Shown: positions 32,430 through 42,083 of the stretch, piece by piece
Numbering within the stretch: the first letter of the stretch is position 1
Layout: every line of letters begins with the position of its first letter
Source of the DNA: Methanococcoides orientis
GTDB lineage: Archaea; Halobacteriota; Methanosarcinia; Methanosarcinales; Methanosarcinaceae
Length of the DNA stretch: 64,000 bases
Direction: 5' to 3'
Assembly: GCF_021184045.1 (NCBI RefSeq)
Contig: NZ_CP073710.1
Span: 1,560,685 to 1,624,684, forward strand
Program-made: the position numbers and the translations under genes
Notes under the pieces: model-generated
What the model saw: only the letters and a program-made list of their open reading frames with translations
The model's database searches: none
What the model was told of the DNA's origin: nothing

Positions 32430-35138
32430 TTAATCAATGTACAATTCTCCTTCATTATACATCTCCAACCAATTCTTGAGTTGGTTTCCAGAAATTTGAC
32501 TACTGGTGTTATGATCCCATGCACCCCCTACTACAGAATTATTCGTATCTAGTGGATAAAGAACCATCCATTCATCTGCTTCTTCGATGAAATATACTGG
32601 CGTACCGTTGTCGTCATAAGGATAATATGGCACGCCAATCAGGACATTCAATTTAGCTGTCACCAAGTGTCGGAACATGGTATAAGTGTGCGGCTCATTT
32701 TTATCCCCATTACCACTCATATTAACAATTGCAGCAGATTTACTGTAAGTTACATCACCTACAGTTACTTCTTCAATTGACCAATTATCCCAATTCGTTT
32801 CCTTTTTCCAATAACCCAGACCTTCAACCATAACATCATATTCTGAATGATCGATACCGAAGTAATAGCTTAGGTCCTCATCCATCGCTATGAACTCTCC
32901 GTAAGATGCAGTTACATTTCCAATATTGCAATACTGGCCTAAGATAACCTCTCCGCTGGCATTATAAACCCAAACTTCACCTGGTTCGAATATGCCATTG
33001 TCATCCACATTAATCGGATATTCACTAACAGACGTTCTGTTGTCTAAAACTTCCTGAATAGTAAGATTCACATTTCCTGTGTTTGTCACATTATAGGTCC
33101 ATTCAACCGGATAACCAAACAATAGATATGGACCTATTGGTTCATCAACGTCATGACCATCAGTGAACTTCTCGATATCAATTGATGCATTCACACCGAA
33201 GTAGTAACTGATATCGGTGGCATTAACCTCCACATCAGCATAGGTTGTGGAAGCGTTCACATTGTTCTGGTAAGCACCTGCCACAGAAATACCGGTAAGG
33301 CTGAGACTGTCGTTATACTCCCCAACACCAAGGAAAGCAATGGTTCCAACAGGACCCTCAACAGAATCATTGACTAAGATATTAGTGAGTGCAACATCAC
33401 CAGTGTTACTGACATTGTAAGACCAGATGACAGGATCTCCAACAGGGATCTCAAGATCATGAGGAGAAGAAACATCCGCACCATTGGTAAGTTTAACAAT
33501 ACTAAGACCAGCAGAAGACTCTAAAGGTTCAGAAACACCGAAGTAGTAACTGATATCGGTGGCATTAACCTCCACATCAGCATAGGTTGTGGAAGCGGTC
33601 ACATTGTTCTGGTAAGCACCTGCCACAGAAGTACCGGTAAGGCTGAGACTGTCGTTATACTCCCCAACATCAAGGAAAGCAATGGTTCCAACAGGACCTT
33701 CAACAGAATCATTGACTAAGATATTAGTGAGTGAAACATCACCAGTATTACTCACATTGTAAGACCAGGTTACAGGATCTCCAACAGGAATCTCAAGATC
33801 ATGAGGAGAAGAAACATCCGCACCATTGGTAAGTTTAACAATGCTAAGACCAGCAGAAGACCCTAAAGGTTCAGAAACACCGAAGTAGTAACTGATATCG
33901 GTGGCATTAACCTCCACATCAGCATAGGTTGTGGAAGCGGTCACATTGTTCTGGTAAGCACCTGCCACAGAAGTACCGGTAAGGCTGAGACTGTCGTTAT
34001 ACTCCCCAACATCAAGGAAAGCAATGGTTCCAACAGGACCTTCAACAGAATCATTGACTAAGATATTAGTGAGTGAAACATCACCAGTGTTACTGACATT
34101 GTAAGACCAGGTTACAGGATCTCCAACAGGAATCTCAAGATCATGAGGAGAAGAAACATCCGCACCATTGGTAAGTTTAACAATGCTAAGACCAGCAGAA
34201 GACCCTAAAGGTTCAGAAACACCGAAGTAGTAACTGATATCGGTGGCATTAACCTCCACATCAGCAAAGGTTGTGGAAGCGGTCACATTGTTCTGGTAAG
34301 CACCTGCCACAGAAGTACCGGTAAGGCTGAGACTGTCGTTATACTCCCCAACATCAAGGAAAGCAATGGTTCCAACAGGACCTTCAACAGAATCATTGAC
34401 TAAGATATTAGTGAGTGAAACATCACCAGTGTTACTGACATTGTAAGACCAGATGACAGGATCTCCAACAGGAATCTCAAGATCATGAGGAGAAGAAACA
34501 TCCGCACCATTGGTAAGTTTAACAATACTAAGACCAGCAGAAGACTCTAAAGGTTCAGAAACACCGAAGTAGTAACTGATATCGGTGGCATTAACCTCCA
34601 CATCAGCAAAGGTTGTGGAAGCGTTCACATTGTTCTGGTAAGCACCTGCCACAGAAGTACCGGTAAGGCTGAGACTGTCGTTATACTCCCCAACACCAAG
34701 GAAAGCAATGATTCCAACAGGACCTTCAACAGAATCATTGACTAAGATATTAGTGAGTGAAACATCACCAGTGTTACTGACATTGTAAGACCAGGTTACA
34801 GGATCTCCAACAGGAATCTCAAGGTCATGAGGAGAAGAAACATCCGCACCATTGGTAAGTTTAACAATACTAAGGCTAGCCGATTCAGTCAATATGGGAT
34901 TGTTTTTAGGACCAGTACCCACAGTGGAGCCACCACTACCGCCACTGGACCTTTTCATACTAATTCCCCCATCCTTAGAGACGACAAAAGCACCCTCCCA
35001 TTCAGAGTATTTACTCTCATGTCGATCATCTGTTGGATCGGGAGCAAGCCCCGGTGAATTCGTTGAAATACTTGTGAGACCACTCATTAGCAAAGTGATC
35101 ATTAGTAGGATACCTAATGGTTTGATTATTGGATGCAT
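32430..35138 (-). CDS. Secreted surface protein with five tandem 114-residue repeats
   Basis: The 902-residue protein starts with a Sec signal peptide (GILLMITLLMSGLTSISTN). After a Ser/Gly linker (~62-80) it carries five nearly identical 114-residue DUF11/DUF7507-type repeats, each opening LSIVKLTNGADVSSPHDLEI and ending DISYYFGV. A sixth, diverged copy (WTYNVTNTGNVNLTIQEV) follows, then a unique C-terminal domain with Trp-rich sequence (GLGYWKKETNWDNWSIEE) of about 140 residues. Many N-x-S/T sites are present; no membrane anchor is seen. The repeats would form a rod of Ig-like domains at the cell surface. Function as adhesin or envelope protein is inferred. Confidence 0.75.
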   Translation of the reverse strand: MHPIIKPLGILLMITLLMSGLTSISTNSPGLAPDPTDDRHESKYSEWEGAFVVSKDGGISMKRSSGGSGGSTVGTGPKNNPILTESASLSIVKLTNGADVSSPHDLEIPVGDPVTWSYNVSNTGDVSLTNILVNDSVEGPVGIIAFLGVGEYNDSLSLTGTSVAGAYQNNVNASTTFADVEVNATDISYYFGVSEPLESSAGLSIVKLTNGADVSSPHDLEIPVGDPVIWSYNVSNTGDVSLTNILVNDSVEGPVGTIAFLDVGEYNDSLSLTGTSVAGAYQNNVTASTTFADVEVNATDISYYFGVSEPLGSSAGLSIVKLTNGADVSSPHDLEIPVGDPVTWSYNVSNTGDVSLTNILVNDSVEGPVGTIAFLDVGEYNDSLSLTGTSVAGAYQNNVTASTTYADVEVNATDISYYFGVSEPLGSSAGLSIVKLTNGADVSSPHDLEIPVGDPVTWSYNVSNTGDVSLTNILVNDSVEGPVGTIAFLDVGEYNDSLSLTGTSVAGAYQNNVTASTTYADVEVNATDISYYFGVSEPLESSAGLSIVKLTNGADVSSPHDLEIPVGDPVIWSYNVSNTGDVALTNILVNDSVEGPVGTIAFLGVGEYNDSLSLTGISVAGAYQNNVNASTTYADVEVNATDISYYFGVNASIDIEKFTDGHDVDEPIGPYLLFGYPVEWTYNVTNTGNVNLTIQEVLDNRTSVSEYPINVDDNGIFEPGEVWVYNASGEVILGQYCNIGNVTASYGEFIAMDEDLSYYFGIDHSEYDVMVEGLGYWKKETNWDNWSIEEVTVGDVTYSKSAAIVNMSGNGDKNEPHTYTMFRHLVTAKLNVLIGVPYYPYDDNGTPVYFIEEADEWMVLYPLDTNNSVVGGAWDHNTSSQISGNQLKNWLEMYNEGELYID
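33192..34874 (-). repeat. Tandem 342-bp coding repeats (5 units)
   Basis: The anchor AAGTAGTAACTGATATCGG recurs at 33199, 33541, 33883, 34225 and 34567, exactly 342 bp apart, inside the 902-residue surface gene. Units differ at only a few positions (for example GCGTTC/GCGGTC and CAAAGG/CATAGG). This points to recent unequal crossing-over or gene conversion. Copy number may vary between strains or be miscounted in short-read assemblies. Confidence 0.95.
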
Positions 35139-35458
35139 ACCGAACCGCCACTTTTTGTATTATTGTATATAACCTGAGGTATAAAATACATCTATATATA
35201 AATATATCTATGCATTGATGTATAATTATCATTATTATGAGGACTATTGTGGTTTCAAAATAATGATCAGAACAAAGCAAACCACATGCATTAAGACTGA
35301 AATCTAATTAAGAAAAAATAAAGGAAGATTAATTCACAAGATCAAGATTTGAACAAATATTAAAAAAATAAAAAAGATAAAAGAGTCAACAAGTAAATTC
35401 CTTATATTTTGAACTCTGAAAGGCTTTATCAAATGAGATGCGGCACGTCCTCCTGCCA
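35139..35458. other. 320-bp region with the promoter of the 902-residue surface gene
   Basis: The first ~100 bp (35139-35240) contain the minus-strand promoter and leader of the large surface gene: a TATATATTTATATATAGATG TATA region at 35190-35208, a diverged copy of the surface-gene leader, and a GGCGGTTCGGT ribosome site. The rest, up to the stop of the alanine dehydrogenase gene, is AT-rich with no credible frame. I see no other element there. Confidence 0.45.
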
Positions 35459-36439
35459 TTAGAACATAGGCAACTTTTTGCCTACAAGTTTCCCCTTTGC
35501 TGCATTGTAGACAAGAAGTGCAGTTGCAACATCTTGTATCGCAAGACCTGTAGAATCAAATATCGTTATATCTGAATCACCCATCCTTCCGGTTTTTATC
35601 CCTGCGATAACTTCACCAAGCTCACAGCAGATATTATCAACCTTAATGACCCCATTTGACAAAGGAACATTAACCTCCCCGGAATGCGATGCCTGAGCAA
35701 TATCATCCACAACTACCCGAGAGTGTACTAATATAGAAGCCTCAAGTTCTTCCTTACCTGCAGCATCAGCACCAATTGCATTTATATGAGTACCAGGTTT
35801 GATCCACTCTCGTTTCACTATGGGTTCCCTCACAGGAGTTACAGTGACAAGAATGTCACAATCGCACACATCCTCTATTGATGAACAGACAGTAATACCA
35901 CAGCCTGCTTTACTCTCCATATCCTGTTCGAACTGCTCAGCACGGGCTCTATTTACATCATAAACTTTGACTACTTCAAGATCGAAAACATTCGCTATAG
36001 CAAGTAATTGTGTTCTTGCCTGATTACCTGATCCCACAATTCCTAAGACACGGGATTCCGGACGTGCAAGATGTTTTGCTGCAATGCCACCTGCTGCACC
36101 CGTCCTTATGTCTGTCAAATAAGTACCATCCATAACAGCAAGCGGAGCACCTGTTTCAGTGGAATTCAGGACGAAAAGTGCCATAACCGTAGGCAGCCCT
36201 TTCTGACGATTATCCGGATGAACATTCACGATCTTCACACCTGCCACGTCCTGCTCTTCAAGATATGCAGGCATCGTACGCAGATCACCATTATGACGTT
36301 CAAAATACAAATAGGATTTAGGAGGCATCTGAACTTTCTTCCTACCATGCTGTTCAAATGCTTTCTCAACAGCATCCATTGCATCAGGAATATTAAGTAA
36401 AGACCTGACATCGTTCTGGTCCAGCCATAGAACATCCAA
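35459..36439 (-). CDS. ala: Alanine dehydrogenase (ornithine cyclodeaminase/mu-crystallin family)
   Basis: The 326-residue protein belongs to the OCD/mu-crystallin family. The substrate segment reads QMPPKSYLYF and KIVNVHPDNRQKGLPTV, followed by the catalytic-loop Asp region TYLTDIRTGAAGG. The NAD-binding Rossmann motif is VLGIVGSGNQARTQL, and GADAAGKEEL follows. Archaeal members of this group make L-alanine from pyruvate, ammonia and NADH, or the reverse. The ornithine cyclodeaminase activity is an alternative. It has a GGTGAT site ten bases before the ATG. It is divergent from mptN. Confidence 0.75.
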   Translation of the reverse strand: MDVLWLDQNDVRSLLNIPDAMDAVEKAFEQHGRKKVQMPPKSYLYFERHNGDLRTMPAYLEEQDVAGVKIVNVHPDNRQKGLPTVMALFVLNSTETGAPLAVMDGTYLTDIRTGAAGGIAAKHLARPESRVLGIVGSGNQARTQLLAIANVFDLEVVKVYDVNRARAEQFEQDMESKAGCGITVCSSIEDVCDCDILVTVTPVREPIVKREWIKPGTHINAIGADAAGKEELEASILVHSRVVVDDIAQASHSGEVNVPLSNGVIKVDNICCELGEVIAGIKTGRMGDSDITIFDSTGLAIQDVATALLVYNAAKGKLVGKKLPMF

Positions 36440-36554
36440 GATTTATCACCCATTAATAGATGGATAATTGGCCGTATAAACTTTCTGGATTAGTTTAGTG
36501 CATCCAACTATATTTTGCGATATCTTGATGTACTTTTAATATTAGTTATTTATA

Positions 36555-37484
36555 ATGAAAAAGATAGGGATCATTGTAACAGATCCTGAAGATCCGACAG
36601 CTATTGCCTTTGGAAAAGCTTGCCAAAAGAACAAGATCGGGCATCAGATCATGGACCTTCAGAAAGCAGAAGTATCAACCGGAGGTCGAACTGAGTGGCA
36701 TATCGGAAAGACAGATCCGCTGCAATTCGATGCCATCGTTGTGAGAGATGTTGGTGCAGGAGCATTCGAAGGAGTGTCTTTCCGCTTCGACATACTCAGA
36801 CAGCTCGAAGAAAAAGGAGTACTTGTTGTCAATTCACCTTCTGCAATCCAAAATGCTGCTAACAAATATTATGCATCCTGCCTGCTGTCCAACAAAGGAC
36901 TTCCCATCCCAAGAACAAAGGTTGTCCAGGATACTGAAAGTGCAATGGAAGTACTCGAAGAAATGAAGGATGCCGTTATAAAGCCTGTTTTTGGATACAA
37001 AGGCATGGGAATCCACAGAATAAAGAACGGCATGGACATCCCCACCAATGGAACAAAGCAGAAAAAACTTGTTCCGGAACAGATCGATCAGCTTCTGGAA
37101 CAGAGAGGAATGTTATACATACAGGAATTTATCGAGAATCCGGGCAGGGATATCCGGGCATTTGTTGTTAATGGAAAACTCATCGGTGCAATATACAGGA
37201 CTGCACCGAAAGGATCATGGATAAACAATCTAAGCCAGGGTGGATCTGTATCACAATGCAAATTATCCACGGAGCAGGAAGAGATCTGCATAAAAGCTGC
37301 CGGAGCTATCGGGGCTTTCTTTGCAGGAGTTGACCTTGTAGAAAAGAGAGATACAAGTAACAATAAAGTAGACAAGAGCCTTATATTAGAAGTCAATGGC
37401 ACACCCTCGGTGGCAGGGATATATAAGGCATGGGGAATTAATGCTGCTGATGATATCATAAGGGATATTATCAAAGAGATATAA
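36555..37484 (+). CDS. mptN: Tetrahydromethanopterin:glutamate ligase (RimK-like ATP-grasp)
   Basis: The 309-residue protein is an ATP-grasp ligase. The N-terminal domain is followed by the ATP-binding lysine segment DAVIKPVFGYKGMGIHRI, then YIQEFIENPGRDIRAFV, FAGVDLVEKR and the metal-binding LILEVNGTPSVAGI. Methanosarcinales use such a ligase (MptN) to add L-glutamate to tetrahydromethanopterin, giving tetrahydrosarcinapterin. Other members of the family (CofF, RimK) modify F420 or proteins, so substrate assignment is a family-level inference. It leads a plus-strand run with pth2, a transglutaminase-like gene and truD. Confidence 0.7.
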   Translation: MKKIGIIVTDPEDPTAIAFGKACQKNKIGHQIMDLQKAEVSTGGRTEWHIGKTDPLQFDAIVVRDVGAGAFEGVSFRFDILRQLEEKGVLVVNSPSAIQNAANKYYASCLLSNKGLPIPRTKVVQDTESAMEVLEEMKDAVIKPVFGYKGMGIHRIKNGMDIPTNGTKQKKLVPEQIDQLLEQRGMLYIQEFIENPGRDIRAFVVNGKLIGAIYRTAPKGSWINNLSQGGSVSQCKLSTEQEEICIKAAGAIGAFFAGVDLVEKRDTSNNKVDKSLILEVNGTPSVAGIYKAWGINAADDIIRDIIKEI

Positions 37485-37517
37485 CATAATAATTCATATT
37501 TATCGGGGAACTTTCAA

Positions 37518-37865
37518 ATGGCAGAATATAAACAGTGTATCGTGATCAGGGATGACCTTAAGCTCTCAAAAGGGAAACTTGCAGTACAGGTAGCCCACGC
37601 TGCCGTATCAGCTGCGGAATGGGCTGGACGTTCCGACCTTGAAAAATGGAAAGAGGGAGGACAAAAGAAAGTTGTATTAAGGGCAGAGAAACTTCAGGAC
37701 CTCTTTGAGCTTAAGGAAAAAGCAAGACGTGAAGGATTGGCTACAGCATTGATCACAGATGCAGGCCTTACCGAGATAGCACCTGGAACGGTCACTGTCC
37801 TTGGGATCGGACCGGCAAAAGCAGAAGCTATTGACAAGATCACAGGTTCCTTGAAATTGTTATAA
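37518..37865 (+). CDS. pth2: Peptidyl-tRNA hydrolase 2 (archaeal/eukaryotic type)
   Basis: The 115-residue protein is a full Pth2: [27 protein letters not shown] (the KGKxAxQxAHA core), then [17 protein letters not shown] and [19 protein letters not shown]. It frees tRNA from peptidyl-tRNA dropped during translation. The size is normal for archaea. A GGGG-type site lies 10 bases before the ATG. It is 33 bp downstream of mptN and 18 bp upstream of the transglutaminase-like gene, so all are probably one transcript. Confidence 0.95.
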   Translation: MAEYKQCIVIRDDLKLSKGKLAVQVAHAAVSAAEWAGRSDLEKWKEGGQKKVVLRAEKLQDLFELKEKARREGLATALITDAGLTEIAPGTVTVLGIGPAKAEAIDKITGSLKLL

Positions 37866-37883
37866 CCTTTATGAGGCAAAGCA

Positions 37884-39053
37884 ATGGTATGTCGTCACTG
37901 CCTGTTAATAACCATAGCATGTTTCTTGATAGTGGTTTCAATAGGTGCATTTGCTATATCCAACATCCCAACTGATTCCCAGGACATTCAAGAGCTGGCT
38001 CTATACAACTATTTTACAGGCGACAGGAACAAAATTGTTGTCGATGCCGAAGAACTGACAATTCCAAAGGTAATTTATGAGAAAAATGACCGTGTTGAGG
38101 ACAAACCTCATGCCACCTCGACCAGTTCTCCTGCATTGGGGATCGCTACTTCATACTACTACACTAATTTCTATGAGAATAGTCCCGCAACAATAGAGCT
38201 CTTTGTTGAGAACAGGGAAGACACACCTATTTTCGTTTATAGCTATGGGATCGAATTAGCCGATAAAAAGTATAAGGGACAGGAAACAGGACATACTATA
38301 GAGCCCGGCGAAAAAGAAAAGATAGGATTTATCTGCATTGATATTCCAGCAAATGCCGAATCAATAGACATGAAACTTGGATTTGGCATCCTTGCCAGAA
38401 CGAACTCTGGCCAATGGTATGATTATGGATTACAATTTTTGGAAGAGATCAGTCTTGAAGTAATGCCCACAGTGAATGAAACTACTATAGAATACATATC
38501 TAACGAAGAACCGTTATTCACCATCACAAATGACAAGGTAGATCCAAGAAGTGAAGAAGTCCGTGCGCTTGCCTCCTCTGGTGCAATGGCATATCCGGGA
38601 GAGTACAACATATACCAGGTATGTTCACTTTTCGACCACGTGAAGAGCGAGATCAAATACATGAGCGACCCCAGGGGAAAGGATTATTGGGCTACGCCTG
38701 ATGAAACACTGAAAGTCCGTGCCGGTGACTGTGACGATTCGGCCATTCTGCTTTCTTCCCTTATAGAAGCCATTGGTGGAAGTACCAGAATGTACTTTAC
38801 CGACACTCATGCTTTTACAACTGTATATATAGGAAAAGATGATGAAGCAAGGAATAACATTGATGCAGTGAAAAAATACTATGAATGTGTTCCCGTGTAT
38901 TATACAACCGATGAATATGGATCATGGCTGATACTGGACACAACATCCGGCCTTTATGCAGGAGACCTACCGGCCGGAGGAATGCCAACAGATGATGCCT
39001 GGATCTTTACGAATACAGAAACAGTTAATATAATAGATATTATTCCTGACTGA
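37884..39053 (+). CDS. Membrane-anchored transglutaminase-like protein
   Basis: The 389-residue protein has an N-terminal signal anchor (~7-28, LITIACFLIVVSIGAFAI). An extracytoplasmic beta-sandwich (~85-190) comes next, then a transglutaminase-like domain (~240-385). The catalytic triad is visible as Cys in RAGDCDDSA, His in TDTHAFTTVY and Asp in LILDTTSG. Such archaeal proteins may act as cysteine proteases or peptide-crosslinking enzymes at the cell surface; the substrate is unknown. The middle domain resembles the ectodomain of the DUF1616-like protein upstream of pyrG. It sits between pth2 and truD on the same strand. Confidence 0.7.
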   Translation: MVCRHCLLITIACFLIVVSIGAFAISNIPTDSQDIQELALYNYFTGDRNKIVVDAEELTIPKVIYEKNDRVEDKPHATSTSSPALGIATSYYYTNFYENSPATIELFVENREDTPIFVYSYGIELADKKYKGQETGHTIEPGEKEKIGFICIDIPANAESIDMKLGFGILARTNSGQWYDYGLQFLEEISLEVMPTVNETTIEYISNEEPLFTITNDKVDPRSEEVRALASSGAMAYPGEYNIYQVCSLFDHVKSEIKYMSDPRGKDYWATPDETLKVRAGDCDDSAILLSSLIEAIGGSTRMYFTDTHAFTTVYIGKDDEARNNIDAVKKYYECVPVYYTTDEYGSWLILDTTSGLYAGDLPAGGMPTDDAWIFTNTETVNIIDIIPD

Positions 39054-39064
39054 AGGAGAAAAAC

Positions 39065-40384
39065 ATGTACAAAGTCCCACCTGTAGAAGAACAGATAGGA
39101 ATTGAACTTTACACCACCAATACCTCCGGCATAGGAGGAGCACTTCGAAGACAGATAGAGGATTTCGGAGTCATTGAGATCACAAATCGGGAAGAAGGAG
39201 ATGAAGGAAAATACCTCATTGTTGAGCTTACCAAACATAATTGGGAAACACACCATCTGATAAGGGATATCTCAAGAATACTGGGGATCAGCCAAAAAAG
39301 GATCGGTTTTGCAGGTACCAAGGACAAAAGAGCCGTTACAACGCAAAAGATAAGCATTTACGATGTCCCGGAGGAAAAGATCGAAAAGATAAATCTCAAG
39401 GATGTTGAACTAAAGGTCCTGGGAAGATCCAACAGGAGTGTGGAACTTGGGGACCTTACAGGAAACGAGTTCGTGATCACCGTAAGAGAGATCGATCTTG
39501 AGAAGGATGAGCTGGAAAGCAGAATGCAACAGACCACGGAATCCATAAAGGAGCAGGGAGGAGTCCCTAACTTCTTTGGGATACAGCGTTTCGGTGCATT
39601 CCGCCCCATCACCCATGTTGTCGGGGAATCCATCGTAAGAGGAGATATCGAAAAAGCAGCTATCGACTATATAGCAGCTGCCTATCCCGATGAGCCGGAA
39701 GAAACAAGAGAAGTACGGGAAATGGTCTATAAAGAACGGAATTATGTTGAAGGATTGAAAGGCTACCCATTACAATTGAGGTATGAGCGTGCTATGATGC
39801 ATCATCTGGTCTCTAATCCGGAGGATTTTGCCGGAGCTATTGAAACCTTACCAATGAACATCAGGAAAATGTTCGTCCACGCATACCAGTCATACATCTA
39901 CAATACCATTATTTGCCAGCGCATAAAGAAAGGTTTGCCACTTAACAAGGCTGTGGTGGGAGATATTGTCTGCTTCAAGAATAAGGCAGGACTACCCGAC
40001 AATTCCCGTATTGAAAGAGTTACCGAGGATAACATCGAGGGCATGAACAATCTTGTCAAAAGGAAAAGGGCATTTGTAACAGCTCCACTTATCGGTTATG
40101 ACACGAAGATCGCATCCGGGGTTCCGGGAGAGATCGAAAGAGATGTGCTGGAAAGAATGGACGTGGATCTTGAAGGATTTAAAGTGCCTTCCATGGAGAA
40201 GATGGGATCAAAAGGCCTTCGACGCGAGATCTTACTTGGAGTGGAACCGCAATATATTATCAGTGAAGATGAACTGAACGCTGGAAAATACAGTGTTAAA
40301 CTTGATTTTAGTCTTCCAAAGGGAAGCTACGCTACAACTGTTCTGAGAGAATACATGAAAGTAGAACCTTCAAGAATGAGCTGA
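39065..40384 (+). CDS. truD: tRNA pseudouridine synthase TruD/Pus7
   Basis: The 439-residue protein has the TruD motif GFAGTKDKRAVTTQKIS, with the catalytic Asp in TKDKRA. It also has GGVPNFFGIQRFGAFRPITH and the YATTVLREYMK ending. Its length includes the archaeal insertion domain. It modifies uridine 13 of tRNAs (and other sites in archaea). GAAGGAG precedes the ATG, 12 bases after the transglutaminase-like gene. It converges with pyrG; the 82-bp gap is A-rich on the plus strand. Confidence 0.94.
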   Translation: MYKVPPVEEQIGIELYTTNTSGIGGALRRQIEDFGVIEITNREEGDEGKYLIVELTKHNWETHHLIRDISRILGISQKRIGFAGTKDKRAVTTQKISIYDVPEEKIEKINLKDVELKVLGRSNRSVELGDLTGNEFVITVREIDLEKDELESRMQQTTESIKEQGGVPNFFGIQRFGAFRPITHVVGESIVRGDIEKAAIDYIAAAYPDEPEETREVREMVYKERNYVEGLKGYPLQLRYERAMMHHLVSNPEDFAGAIETLPMNIRKMFVHAYQSYIYNTIICQRIKKGLPLNKAVVGDIVCFKNKAGLPDNSRIERVTEDNIEGMNNLVKRKRAFVTAPLIGYDTKIASGVPGEIERDVLERMDVDLEGFKVPSMEKMGSKGLRREILLGVEPQYIISEDELNAGKYSVKLDFSLPKGSYATTVLREYMKVEPSRMS

Positions 40385-40466
40385 CCGGATAAAGATAGAA
40401 AAATCAGATCAAAAATAAGTATAAGTCTAAAAATAAGAATAAAAAAGGAAAGGAATGAGTTTTCGA

Positions 40467-42068
40467 TCAGTCCTTTCTTTCCTTGCTCTTTTTAAGCATT
40501 GCATCCATAAATGCCTTGAACGGCGGGGATGGTCTTCCAGGTCTGGACCTGAATTCCGGATGGAACTGGGATGCAAAATAGAAATCATTTGCAGGCACTT
40601 CTGCGATCTCCATCCTGTTCTTGTTCTTTCCTGAGAAGATCATACCAGCTTCCTCAATCCGATCAACATAGTTCGGATTTACCTCATATCTGTGCCTGTG
40701 ACGCTCGATAATTATGTTTTCACCATAGATGTTCTCTGCAAGTGAACCTTCCTTGAGAGTGGCTTCATAGTCACCAAGACGCATTGTTGCACCCATATCC
40801 ACCACATTTTCCTGCTCAGGAAGCAGATCTATAACCGGATAAGGTGTATCTTCATCGAATTCGCTGCTGTTTGCACCTTCCAGTCCAACTACATTCCTTG
40901 CAAACTCGATCACTGCAAGCTGCATACCAAGACAGAGTCCAAGGTAAGGTATGTTGTTCTCCCTTGCAAATTTGATAGAGAGGATCTTGCCCTCAGTACC
41001 ACGTTCCCCGAATCCGCCTGGAACAAGTATTCCATCAAAACCAGCCAGATCCTCAACACCTTTTGGATCATCATCAAAGGCTTCTGCGTCAAACCAGGTT
41101 ATATCGAACTTGCAACCAGACCCAATAGCACCGTGTTTAAGAGATTCCACAATGCTGATGTAGGAATCTTCAAGATGGGTATATTTTCCGACAATTGCAA
41201 CCTTAACATTACCTGTTGGGTTGTTCATCCTCTGAACCATCTCTTCCCACTTTCTATCTTCCAGAGTGAACTTCAGATCAAGTTTCTTTAGAAGGAATTC
41301 ACTGAGACCCTCTTTTTCCAGCTGGAGTGGAACTTCATAGATGTCCGCGGAATCATGGGCACTGATGACAGCTTCGACCGGAACATCACAGAAAAGAGCG
41401 ATCTTGGAACGGGTGCTTTCCATAAGAGCACTTTTGCACCTTGCAACTATCACATGCGGAGTGAGACCCAATTCCCTTAGCTCTTTAACAGAATGCTGTG
41501 TGGGTTTTGTTTTCTGGTCGCCCTGTGAATCCATAGGAACCAGGGTCACATGAAGGAACGCAATGTTCTCAGGAGATTCTTCCCGATACATCTGCCTCAA
41601 TGCTTCAAGGAATGGCATGCTCTCAATATCACCAACAGTACCTCCTACCTCAATGAGACAGACATCAGCACCGCTCTTTGCTGCTATCCTGCGTATGCGG
41701 TCCTTGATCTCATTGGTTATATGAGGAATGATCTGTACGGTCTTGCCAAGATACTCTCCTCTGCGCTCTTTGTTTATGACTGCCTCATAGATCTTACCGG
41801 TGGTCAGATTGTGATCCCTTGTAAGTTCAGTATCAAGGAAACGTTCATAATTTCCAAGATCAAGATCAACTTCTCCACCGTCCTTCAGGACATAGACCTC
41901 ACCATGCTGATAAGGACTCATGGTACCTGCATCAATATTGATGTAAGGGTCGATCTTTATGGCGGTAACATTGTAACCTTTATTTTTTAGATTTCTGCCG
42001 ACAGATGCTGTGGTGATCCCTTTCCCCAGACCACTCATAACTCCACCGGTGACGATGATATATTTCAT
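40467..42068 (-). CDS. pyrG: CTP synthase
   Basis: The 533-residue protein has both CTP synthase halves. The N-terminal amidoligase has the P-loop-like [17 protein letters not shown] and the metal site [19 protein letters not shown]. The C-terminal glutaminase has [15 protein letters not shown] (nucleophile Cys) and [15 protein letters not shown]. It makes CTP from UTP, ATP and glutamine. Length and motifs are standard. It is followed on the minus strand by a spacer to truD and preceded by the DUF1616-like gene, 15 bp upstream. Confidence 0.97.
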   Translation of the reverse strand: MKYIIVTGGVMSGLGKGITTASVGRNLKNKGYNVTAIKIDPYINIDAGTMSPYQHGEVYVLKDGGEVDLDLGNYERFLDTELTRDHNLTTGKIYEAVINKERRGEYLGKTVQIIPHITNEIKDRIRRIAAKSGADVCLIEVGGTVGDIESMPFLEALRQMYREESPENIAFLHVTLVPMDSQGDQKTKPTQHSVKELRELGLTPHVIVARCKSALMESTRSKIALFCDVPVEAVISAHDSADIYEVPLQLEKEGLSEFLLKKLDLKFTLEDRKWEEMVQRMNNPTGNVKVAIVGKYTHLEDSYISIVESLKHGAIGSGCKFDITWFDAEAFDDDPKGVEDLAGFDGILVPGGFGERGTEGKILSIKFARENNIPYLGLCLGMQLAVIEFARNVVGLEGANSSEFDEDTPYPVIDLLPEQENVVDMGATMRLGDYEATLKEGSLAENIYGENIIIERHRHRYEVNPNYVDRIEEAGMIFSGKNKNRMEIAEVPANDFYFASQFHPEFRSRPGRPSPPFKAFMDAMLKKSKERKD

Positions 42069-42083
42069 GTGAATTCAACTACC

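Noticed and set aside
33192-34874. Regular repeats that could be mistaken for a CRISPR array
   Set aside because: The period is 342 bp, the whole unit is conserved and it codes continuously for surface-protein domains; there are no short repeats with unique spacers. I saw no CRISPR array or cas genes in the window.
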